Positions 57,965 through 64,000 of a stretch of DNA of 64,000 nucleotides are shown here, in pieces. The DNA is taken from assembly GCF_004803695.1 (NCBI RefSeq), contig NZ_CP039393.1:2728001-2792000 (forward strand). Reading direction: 5' to 3'. Source of the DNA: Muribaculum gordoncarteri. GTDB lineage: Bacteria > Bacteroidota > Bacteroidia > Bacteroidales > Muribaculaceae. The position numbers were made by a program, and so were the translations under genes. Within the stretch, counting starts at the first letter, position 1, and every line of letters begins with the position of its first letter. The notes under the pieces were generated by a model, which saw only the letters and a list, made by a program, of their open reading frames with translations, had not been told where the DNA came from and ran no database searches.

Positions 57965-58438
57965 TTGCATAAAGTCTACATAAACATAGGTTCCAATCAG
58001 GGCGATCGCGAAACTGCAATCGGCAGGGCGGTCGCCCTGATTGAGCATTTATGCGGTTCTCCCGCAAGGCGCTCGCCCATCATCGAAAGCGACCCGTGGG
58101 GCTACAAGTCGTCCAACCGATTCATGAACATGGGCATCGTGATCATGACCTCCATGCCACCTGAAAAAATGCTCAAGTCGCTGCTCGACATAGAGAAGTC
58201 GATATCCTCGGCATCGCATCGCGACGGGAGCGGCAACTATGTCGACCGCATAATCGACATCGACCTCATAGCCTACGACGACCTCATAATCGACTCCGAA
58301 TCGCTGACGCTTCCACATCCCCGCATGCACCTCAGGGAGTTTGTACTGCGTCCTCTCGCACTTCTGTGGCCCGATTGGCGGCATCCGATTCTCGACCTCA
58401 CAGCACAGGAATTGCTCGATTCAATGACCTCATTGTAG
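57965..58438 (+). CDS. folK: 6-hydroxymethyl-dihydropterin pyrophosphokinase
   Basis: 157 residues reading VYINIGSNQGDRETAIGRAV, SSNRFMNMGIVI, RDGSGNYVDRIIDIDLIAYDD and LPHPRMHLREFVLRPL, the folate-pathway HPPK motifs. The only suitable start is TTG at 57965, two bases after the infB stop; no ATG precedes the conserved VYINIGSN block. Expression is therefore probably coupled to infB. Its stop lies directly at the 26-base element used by the next promoter. Confidence 0.9.
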   Translation: MHKVYINIGSNQGDRETAIGRAVALIEHLCGSPARRSPIIESDPWGYKSSNRFMNMGIVIMTSMPPEKMLKSLLDIEKSISSASHRDGSGNYVDRIIDIDLIAYDDLIIDSESLTLPHPRMHLREFVLRPLALLWPDWRHPILDLTAQELLDSMTSL

Positions 58439-58463
58439 CTTCGCGACATTATGGGGTGAAATC
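58438..58463 (+). promoter_or_regulatory. 26-base promoter element, copy 2
   Basis: Exact copy of 714-739. It begins at the last base of folK and ends 16 bases before the -7 box of the M15 peptidase gene. Confidence 0.75.
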
Positions 58464-58479
58464 GAAGCATCCCCCACAC

Positions 58480-58487
58480 TATCTTTG
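58480..58487 (+). promoter_or_regulatory. -7 box of the M15 peptidase gene
   Basis: TATCTTTG followed by CAG; the same geometry as the terminase operon promoter. The start codon is 30 bases downstream. Confidence 0.7.
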
Positions 58488-58516
58488 CAGGCACAACCAC
58501 CAACTACTGTTCTGCA

Positions 58517-58945
58517 ATGAAAACACACATTCCCATCGCCGTAATAGCCACAATGGAGATAGCCACTCCGTTAAAAGCCAAAGAGGCCGTAAGCCACTTC
58601 ACCATCGCCGAGCTCTCACGAAGCACCATCGCACTGCGCCATGGCATTGACAACACTCCCCCTCCCGAAGCGGTGCTCAACATGCAGCGCCTCATCGACA
58701 ATGTTCTCGAGCCTGCGCGAAACCTGCTACAGAAACAGATAATCGTCAACAGCGGATATCGGTGCTCGAGGCTCAACTCCATGGTGGGCGGTGCGAAACG
58801 CTCCTATCACCTTAGCGGCCGGGCGGCCGACATAACCACAGGCAATATCGACGACAATCGACGACTCTTGGAGATACTGTCGCAACTCCCGCATGTCGAA
58901 TTGATTTCGGAGCACGGGGGACTATGGATTCATGTCGCCTTTTAA
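58517..58945 (+). CDS. Peptidase M15-type endolysin-like protein
   Basis: 142 residues. From VSHFTIAELSRSTIALRHGIDN onward it matches the short M15 D-Ala-D-Ala carboxypeptidase/endolysin family common in Bacteroidetes phages: IVNSGYRCSRLNSMVGGAKRS, YHLSGRAADI (zinc His and Asp), and HGGLWIHVAF (last zinc His). The first 25 residues are an extension of weak hydrophobic character; an internal ATG at 58550 would remove part of it. It should cleave peptidoglycan peptides. It is the only phage-like gene in this neighbourhood and shares its promoter element with the terminase operon. Confidence 0.87.
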   Translation: MKTHIPIAVIATMEIATPLKAKEAVSHFTIAELSRSTIALRHGIDNTPPPEAVLNMQRLIDNVLEPARNLLQKQIIVNSGYRCSRLNSMVGGAKRSYHLSGRAADITTGNIDDNRRLLEILSQLPHVELISEHGGLWIHVAF

Positions 58946-58965
58946 CAAAAGTTAAGAATCTATTG

Positions 58966-58973
58966 TAATTTTG
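58966..58973 (+). promoter_or_regulatory. Possible -7 box of manC
   Basis: TAATTTTG fits TAnnTTTG, 70 bases before the manC ATG. Confidence 0.5.
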
Positions 58974-59043
58974 AACACACTTAAAATTGTCGTTAGTGAT
59001 AAATTTACTAACTTAGCAAAATCGAATACCAAATTTTTATATC

Positions 59044-60126
59044 ATGACCGACAATCACAGATATTGCGTGATAATGTGTGGCGGTATCGGCAGCCGCTTT
59101 TGGCCATATAGCCGTACTGACCGTCCAAAACAATTTATCGACTTTTTCGGCACCGGTCGCTCTCTTCTCCAAATGAGTTACGACCGAATATCGCCGTTAG
59201 TACCTAAGGAAAACATCATAATCGTCACCAACAGCCACTATGCACCGCTGGTGAAAGAACAGCTTCCCGAACTTAACGACGACCAGATTCTTCTTGAACC
59301 CGCCCGTCGAAACACAGCCCCCTGCATTGCCTGGGCAGCCTACCACATCGCAGCCCGCGACCCTCAGGCATCAATGATCGTTACACCGAGCGACCATCTC
59401 ATTACCCGCGACGCTGAATTTGAAAAGTCAATCAGGCTCGGATTCAACTTCGTGGAGAAGCACGATGCACTCCTCACCCTCGGCATAAAGCCTACGCGCC
59501 CCGAAACCGGCTACGGATACATTCAAATCGGACAGCCTGTCGAGGATGATGTGTTGAAAGTAAAGACATTTACCGAGAAACCCGACCTCGACTTGGCAAA
59601 AGTGTTTGTCGAGAGTGGCGAATTTTTCTGGAACTCGGGAATATTCCTGTGGAGTGTGAAATCGATTCTTGAGGCACTGCACAACTACGCCCCCGACCTC
59701 ACCTCGACATTTGACCACGGATTGGCTGCTTTCGGCACTCCCGAAGAGAATGCCTTCATACAACGCGAATTCCCCGGATGTGTAAACATCTCCATCGACT
59801 ACGCCGTCATGGAACGCGCCTCCAACGTTTACGTAGAGTGTGTCGACTTCGGCTGGTCGGATCTCGGCACATGGAGCGCCCTGTATGAAAATTCGCCCAA
59901 AAACCGCGACTCAAATGTGGTTCAGAACTGTCAGGTTCTCGCCTATAACTCCTCGGGCAACATATTCGCCGTGCCCGGCAACAAACTCGTTGTCGTAAAC
60001 GGATTGCATGATTATGTCGTGGCCGATGCCGGCGATGTACTGCTCGTGTGCCCCAAGTCGGAGGAGCAGCACATCAAGCAATATGTCAACGATGTGAAGC
60101 TATCCTATAAGGACAAGTATCTCTAA
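59044..60126 (+). CDS. manC: Mannose-1-phosphate guanylyltransferase
   Basis: 360 residues. The nucleotide-binding start MCGGIGSRFWPYSRTDRPKQF, the segment ILLEPARRNTAPCIAWAAYHI and KTFTEKPDLDLAK identify the GDP-mannose pyrophosphorylase family. There is no fused isomerase domain. It makes GDP-mannose for glycans and fucose. It is transcribed alone; hairpins follow. Confidence 0.93.
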   Translation: MTDNHRYCVIMCGGIGSRFWPYSRTDRPKQFIDFFGTGRSLLQMSYDRISPLVPKENIIIVTNSHYAPLVKEQLPELNDDQILLEPARRNTAPCIAWAAYHIAARDPQASMIVTPSDHLITRDAEFEKSIRLGFNFVEKHDALLTLGIKPTRPETGYGYIQIGQPVEDDVLKVKTFTEKPDLDLAKVFVESGEFFWNSGIFLWSVKSILEALHNYAPDLTSTFDHGLAAFGTPEENAFIQREFPGCVNISIDYAVMERASNVYVECVDFGWSDLGTWSALYENSPKNRDSNVVQNCQVLAYNSSGNIFAVPGNKLVVVNGLHDYVVADAGDVLLVCPKSEEQHIKQYVNDVKLSYKDKYL

Positions 60127-60160
60127 TCATACCGCTCACTATCCATCCCAACCAATAAAG

Positions 60161-60203
60161 AGGCTCGGAGTCCTTTAGATTGTATATACAGGACTCCGGG
60201 CCT
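60161..60203 (+). terminator. Hairpin downstream of manC
   Basis: AGGCTCGGAGTCC pairs with GGACTCCGGGCCT around a 17-base AT-rich loop with one mismatch. No T-run follows directly. Confidence 0.6.
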
Positions 60204-60280
60204 CAACAATTAAAATCCCTATCTGTCGGGAATAAAAATCCGCAAAATATAACGCTAAAGTGTGATTATACCGTCACAAC

Positions 60281-60325
60281 ATAGCCCGGTTGACTACTAT
60301 AAAAAGTTAACCGGGCTATTTTTTC
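60281..60325 (+). terminator. Second terminator upstream of the kinase-like gene
   Basis: ATAGCCCGGTT pairs perfectly with AACCGGGCTAT and is followed by a TTTTTT run. Confidence 0.85.
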
Positions 60326-60359
60326 ATTCATTATCCTCTGTAGTATAAAAAAGCTTTTG

Positions 60360-60367
60360 TATTTTTG
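60360..60367 (+). promoter_or_regulatory. -7 box of the kinase-like gene
   Basis: TATTTTTG fits TAnnTTTG, 22 bases before the ATG. Confidence 0.6.
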
Positions 60368-60389
60368 CTAATTAAAGTTTAACTGTCGA

Positions 60390-61223
60390 ATGAGCAAGAA
60401 CATAGAACCTCCGGCACCAAATACCGAAAAATGGACTGAAATAACCCTGCTTCCCGAGTGGGAGGAGGAGTATTATCTCGTGTACACCGCCAAAAAGCAC
60501 GGCAAATGGGTAATGCTGAAGACGCTAAAACCGGAATTTGCCGACAAGCCGGAATTTCAGGCCATGATTGAAAAGGAGTTTGATGTGCGCTACAATCTTT
60601 CCCATCCGAGCATAGTGATGATCAACGACTTCGAGGATGTCCCCGGACTCGGCCGATGCATAATCACCGACGATGTCTACGGCGACTCACTGCGCAAGCT
60701 CATCAACGAAGGCAAGGTGACCCCCGCGATAATCGACAAGCTGCGACACGAGCTCGTCGATGCAATGGAGTATATACAGAACAACCATATCGTACACCAC
60801 CCGATACGCCCCGAAACAATCATTTTCACCGAAAATATCGGCAATCTGAAACTGATTGATGTAGGATTTGACCAGCTCCGTCATCTCGAACCCGCCGATG
60901 CGTCGGAGGACATATACAATTACGGTCTTGTGCTTAACGAGGCGCTCGACAACATCGACACAAAGTATCCGGCTCTGCGCAAGATAGCACAGCGTTGTGC
61001 CGATCCCGACCCCAAGAAGCGTTATCAAGATGTACAGGATCTGCATCTTGCCCTTGAGCATCGCTCGAGCAATCAGCTCTACATCCTGCTCATAGCGTTC
61101 ATGGCGGCAATGATAGTGATTCTTGCATGGCTCAACATACGTCGACCCAAACCCGACGGCTACACTACTCCTCAACAAAATGTTGAGCAGGTTATGCCCG
61201 CCAACACTTCGTCAGATAAATAA
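60390..61223 (+). CDS. Membrane-anchored protein kinase-like protein, probably a pseudokinase
   Basis: 277 residues. A kinase-like domain (about 15-225) keeps the ATP-anchoring Lys (WVMLKTL), a C-helix-like Glu and the metal-binding Asp (LIDVG for DFG), but the catalytic loop HRDxKPxN reads HHPIRPETI, so the catalytic Asp is missing. A membrane segment (about 231-250, LYILLIAFMAAMIVILAWL) and a short tail follow. The final helices (CADPDPKKRYQDVQDLHLAL) are typical of Ser/Thr kinases. It could bind nucleotide and act as a scaffold. It starts 22 bases after its promoter; the GNAT gene is 30 bases downstream. Confidence 0.8.
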   Translation: MSKNIEPPAPNTEKWTEITLLPEWEEEYYLVYTAKKHGKWVMLKTLKPEFADKPEFQAMIEKEFDVRYNLSHPSIVMINDFEDVPGLGRCIITDDVYGDSLRKLINEGKVTPAIIDKLRHELVDAMEYIQNNHIVHHPIRPETIIFTENIGNLKLIDVGFDQLRHLEPADASEDIYNYGLVLNEALDNIDTKYPALRKIAQRCADPDPKKRYQDVQDLHLALEHRSSNQLYILLIAFMAAMIVILAWLNIRRPKPDGYTTPQQNVEQVMPANTSSDK

Positions 61224-61253
61224 TATTCTCGAAAACGACTATAAAACATATAT

Positions 61254-62408
61254 ATGGCTGTAGAAATACGCGAAATAACCCCGACAAAAAGCAATCTGAA
61301 AAAATATACAAAATTCGGAATCGACCTTTACAAGGACAACGACTACTATGTGCCGCCGTTGATAATGGACGATGTCGAAACATTGTCGCCCGACAAGAAT
61401 CCGGCATTCGATTACTGCAAGGCTAAGTCATGGATGGCCTATCGTGACGGAAAGCCCGTAGGACGAATAACCGGCATAATCAACACCGTTGTCAACGAAC
61501 GCACCGGCAGTCGTGACCTTCGATTCGGATTTCTCGACTTCATCGACGACGAGGAAGTTGTCGACGCCCTTTTTGACGCGCTTGCCCAATGGGGCCGCAG
61601 TCAGGGACTCACATCAATGGTGGGCCCGATGGGCTTCAGCGACATGGATCATGAAGGAATGTTGACCGAGGGATTTGACGAACTCGGCACCATGGCCACC
61701 ATCTACAACTCCCCCTACTATCCGCGACACATGGAGCGCATGGGCTTCCACAAGGATGCCGAGTGGGTGGAGTATCGCATGACTGTTCCCGACAAAATCC
61801 CGGAGAAGATGCTGCGTGTAGCCGAAATCGTGAAAAAGAAATATGGCGTGCGCACCATCAAGTACACATCGGCCAAGAAAATCAAGGAGGAGTACGGCGT
61901 GGCGCTGTTTGAGCTTATAAACGAAGCCTACGACCAACTCTACGGTTACTCGCCGCTGTCACAGAAGCAGATTGAATATTACATCGACATATATCTCCCC
62001 ATACTTCGTCTTGAGAATGTGTGCCTCATCGTCGACAGCGACGACAAGCTCATAGGTGTAGGCATCTCGATTCCATCGATGTCACGCGCTTTGCAGAAAG
62101 GACGCGGACGACTCTTCCCCACAGGCTGGCTTCATCTGCTTAAAGCGATGTATATGCACAACGATGTTGTCGACCTGCTGCTCGTGGCCGTCAAGCCCGA
62201 ATATCAGAGCAAAGGAGTCAACGCACTACTTTTCGCCGACTTGCTTCCCGTCTACATCAAAAACGGATACCGCTGGGCCGAAAGCAACCCGGAGTTGGCC
62301 GACAACGAGAATGTGCAGCTGCAATGGCAATACTTCGAGCGCCGACAGCATCGCCGTCGCGCGGCATTCCGCAAGGATATTAAGAACCGGTTCGACAATA
62401 AATATTAA
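61254..62408 (+). CDS. GNAT-like acyltransferase family protein
   Basis: 384 residues. The N-terminal half (IREITPTKSNLKKYTKFGIDLYKDNDYYVPPLIMDD ... SWMAYRDGKPVGRITGIIN) and C-terminal half (CLIVDSDDKLIGVGISIPS ... LLLVAVKPEYQSKGVNALLFADL) each resemble a GNAT N-acyltransferase fold. The family is widespread in Bacteroidetes and has no known substrate that I can name. It follows the pseudokinase gene by 30 bases and is probably cotranscribed. Confidence 0.75.
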   Translation: MAVEIREITPTKSNLKKYTKFGIDLYKDNDYYVPPLIMDDVETLSPDKNPAFDYCKAKSWMAYRDGKPVGRITGIINTVVNERTGSRDLRFGFLDFIDDEEVVDALFDALAQWGRSQGLTSMVGPMGFSDMDHEGMLTEGFDELGTMATIYNSPYYPRHMERMGFHKDAEWVEYRMTVPDKIPEKMLRVAEIVKKKYGVRTIKYTSAKKIKEEYGVALFELINEAYDQLYGYSPLSQKQIEYYIDIYLPILRLENVCLIVDSDDKLIGVGISIPSMSRALQKGRGRLFPTGWLHLLKAMYMHNDVVDLLLVAVKPEYQSKGVNALLFADLLPVYIKNGYRWAESNPELADNENVQLQWQYFERRQHRRRAAFRKDIKNRFDNKY

Positions 62409-62414
62409 CGGCTC

Positions 62415-62762
62415 TTAAATAGGATAGAAGTAGATTGTCTGGGAGGTGAAGGTATCATATAGTTCAAGCTCCATATCGGGCGTGAAGTCCCATTGATAGT
62501 TCCATTCATCCTCAATGAAGTAGATATTCAGATACCAGTCATCATAGTCCCATGTGAATTCGACGACATCGCCGTCGTAATAGTTGGTGTAGTAGCCCGA
62601 ACCGTTTGAGAAGAAAGTGAATCCGGTGGCTCCGCTATCTTGAATCCATGAGCCCAGGAACGGGGCATCGGCGGGGTCATATTCCACATCATCGCATGAA
62701 GAGAGTCCTACGGCTAAGAATGCCATAACAAGGCTAAGAAGGAATGTCTTGGTCTTTGTCAT
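62415..62762 (-). CDS. Small lipoprotein of unknown function
   Basis: 115 residues. The signal sequence ends in a lipobox (VGLSSC, Cys about 23), followed by DDVEYDPADAPFLGSW and a mature domain of Tyr/Trp/Asp-rich beta-strands (GFTFFSNGSGYYTNYYDG, VVEFTWDYDDWYLNIYF). It is probably a small lipocalin-like or beta-sandwich lipoprotein; I do not recognise a named family. It converges on the GNAT gene with 6 bases between stops. A -7 box is at 62792-62799. Confidence 0.75.
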   Translation of the reverse strand: MTKTKTFLLSLVMAFLAVGLSSCDDVEYDPADAPFLGSWIQDSGATGFTFFSNGSGYYTNYYDGDVVEFTWDYDDWYLNIYFIEDEWNYQWDFTPDMELELYDTFTSQTIYFYPI

Positions 62763-62791
62763 TATTGCTGTGTAAAAAGTTTAAATTAGTG

Positions 62792-62799
62792 CAAATTTA
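62792..62799 (-). promoter_or_regulatory. -7 box of the small lipoprotein gene
   Basis: The minus strand reads TAAATTTG, 29 bases upstream of the start. Confidence 0.6.
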
Positions 62800-62821
62800 T
62801 AGAATTTAAACAAATTTACCG

Positions 62822-62829
62822 TACCTTTG
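62822..62829 (+). promoter_or_regulatory. -7 box of the GH3-like gene
   Basis: TACCTTTG fits TAnnTTTG, 23 bases before the ATG. Confidence 0.6.
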
Positions 62830-62852
62830 TTGAAATAGTCTGAAATTTTAGT

Positions 62853-64000
62853 ATGAGTGTCACCTCATTGATCAAGCCGGTTTTCATGCGACGCGTAAAG
62901 GCTGCACGCTACAACGCGACGCACACCGAGGCTGTGCAGCGCCAACAGCTGGCATGGCTTCTGAGTCGCGCGTCACGCACCGAAACAGGCCGCCGTTACG
63001 GATTTGACGCCATGTCGTCCTACGAGGATTTTGCCGCCAAAGTGCCCGTAATCGAATACCCCGACATGCGTCACAACGTAGAGCGCATGATACAAGGGGA
63101 GCGTGACATCCTGTGGCCCGGAGCTACGACACATTTCGCACAGTCATCGGGCACTTCCGACGGAAAAAGCAAATACATCCCCATAACGGCCGACTCCTTC
63201 AAGCTCACCCACTATCGCGGCGGATTTGATGTCGTGGCACACTATCTCAGCCTCTACCCCGACAGCCGCATATTCGACGGAAAGAGCTTCATTCTCGGAG
63301 GAAGCTATGCCAACGAGCTGACACTTCCCCGCGGAGTTGTGGTAGGCGACCTTTCGGCCAACCTCATCGACCGTATAAACCCGTTGGTCAATCTCGTGAG
63401 AGTGCCATCCAAGCGTGTCGCCCTCATGAAGGAGTGGAACGAAAAGCTTCCGGCGCTTGTCGAAGCCTCGATGCACGAAAACATCACCAACATATCGGGT
63501 GTGCCCTCATGGTTCATGACCGTTATAAAGAGCATCATCGAGCGAACAGGAGCCGACACCATTCACGATGTGTGGCCCAATCTCGAAGTGTTTTTCCACG
63601 GAGGAATATCATTTGAGCCCTATCGCGAACAGTATGCCCGGATAACCGACCCGTCACGCATGCGTTATCTCGAAACCTACAATGCGTCCGAAGGGTTCTT
63701 CGCCCTCCAGAACGACATCGACGACCACGCCATGATGCTGCTTCTCGACCTCGCCACATTCTACGAGTTCATCCCCATCGACCAGACCGGCATTCCGTTC
63801 CCCGAGGCACTTCCGGCATGGAAAGTCGAGCCGGGTCACACCTACGCACTGGCAATCACATCGTGCAACGGATTGTGGCGTTATGCAATCGGCGACACGG
63901 TGACCGTAGAGAGTGTCGAGCCGCTCAAAATAACCATCGCGGGACGCGTCAAGCACTTCATCAACGCATTCGGCGAGGAGCTTATGGTACATAACGCCGA
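62853..64000 (+). CDS. GH3 auxin-responsive promoter family-like protein (partial, runs off right edge)
   Basis: An open frame from ATG 62853 (MSVTSLIKPVFMRRVKAARYN) continues for 382 codons without a stop to the window edge. It contains FAQSSGTSDGKSKYIPIT, the ATP/AMP loop of the GH3 adenylating family (ANL superfamily), and YLETYNASEGFFALQ and LWRYAIGDTVTVES further on. Bacterial members are common in Bacteroidetes; they are presumed acyl-adenylating enzymes, possibly acyl-amino acid or aminolipid-related, but the substrate is unknown. The C-terminal domain is outside the window. Confidence 0.85.
   Translation, partial: MSVTSLIKPVFMRRVKAARYNATHTEAVQRQQLAWLLSRASRTETGRRYGFDAMSSYEDFAAKVPVIEYPDMRHNVERMIQGERDILWPGATTHFAQSSGTSDGKSKYIPITADSFKLTHYRGGFDVVAHYLSLYPDSRIFDGKSFILGGSYANELTLPRGVVVGDLSANLIDRINPLVNLVRVPSKRVALMKEWNEKLPALVEASMHENITNISGVPSWFMTVIKSIIERTGADTIHDVWPNLEVFFHGGISFEPYREQYARITDPSRMRYLETYNASEGFFALQNDIDDHAMMLLLDLATFYEFIPIDQTGIPFPEALPAWKVEPGHTYALAITSCNGLWRYAIGDTVTVESVEPLKITIAGRVKHFINAFGEELMVHNA

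Overview
The window looks like a gut Bacteroidales chromosome. Evidence: most promoters carry the Bacteroidetes -7 box TAnnTTTG, several with a TTTG about 20 bases upstream; Shine-Dalgarno signals are weak; and the gene content is typical of the order (Vor-type 2-oxoacid:ferredoxin oxidoreductase, an ilv operon with an acyl-ACP thioesterase inside it, arabinogalactan-type glycoside hydrolases, GH3-like protein, DUF3244 and TPR-HTH proteins). Muribaculaceae is my guess from protein flavour; the sequence alone does not prove a family.

Layout. 1-606: N-terminal part of an IS4-like transposase, running off the left edge. 792-5130: a two-gene phage-like operon (large unrecognised protein plus an intact terminase large subunit) with no other phage genes around it. 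5349-8040: ferredoxin and three 2-oxoacid:ferredoxin oxidoreductase subunits. 8150-24104 (minus strand): the accessory heart of the window, two tandem cassettes of a RiPP-like peptide system. Each cassette reads TPR-membrane-HTH regulator, DUF3244-like secreted protein, double-glycine Cys-rich precursor peptide, radical SAM/SPASM maturase, outer-membrane beta-barrel protein. The left cassette is followed by one C39-peptidase ABC exporter and a truncated HlyD-like stub that presumably serve both. 24294-28713: GH51 arabinofuranosidase and a GH43-GH16 fusion. 28821-34977: attenuated ilvD-ilvB-ilvN-thioesterase-ilvC operon. 35218-41743: XRE-cupin regulator with acyl-CoA ligase, proB/unknown/proA, and a convergent RNA cytosine methyltransferase. 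41874-46939 (minus): rRNA operon 16S, tRNA-Ile, 23S, 5S, with no tRNA-Ala. 47435-64000: housekeeping genes (endonuclease-like, aroQ, pyk, O-methyltransferase, rbfA, LolC/E-like permease, rimP-nusA-infB-folK, M15 peptidase, manC, pseudokinase, GNAT, lipoprotein, partial GH3-like).

The most interesting signals are two. (1) The peptide cassettes are mosaics. An AT-rich interior (part of the regulator, DUF3244, precursor, maturase) sits between GC-richer conserved ends: a roughly 783-bp near-identical direct repeat covering each regulator's upstream region and first 126 codons, and a 56-bp repeat of the outer-membrane gene's 3' end. The fossil copy of that 3' end lies between the left cassette and the exporter. 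Each cassette has its own direct-repeat operator array with a 41/42-bp period just upstream of the DUF3244-peptide operon promoter, and a strong hairpin between precursor and maturase. This suggests swappable peptide-specificity cassettes, each with its own sensor-regulator. (2) An exact 26-base element lies at exactly the same spacing (16 bases) upstream of the -7 box of two promoters 57.7 kb apart: that of the terminase operon and that of an endolysin-like M15 peptidase. This suggests a dispersed, co-regulated set of phage-derived genes.
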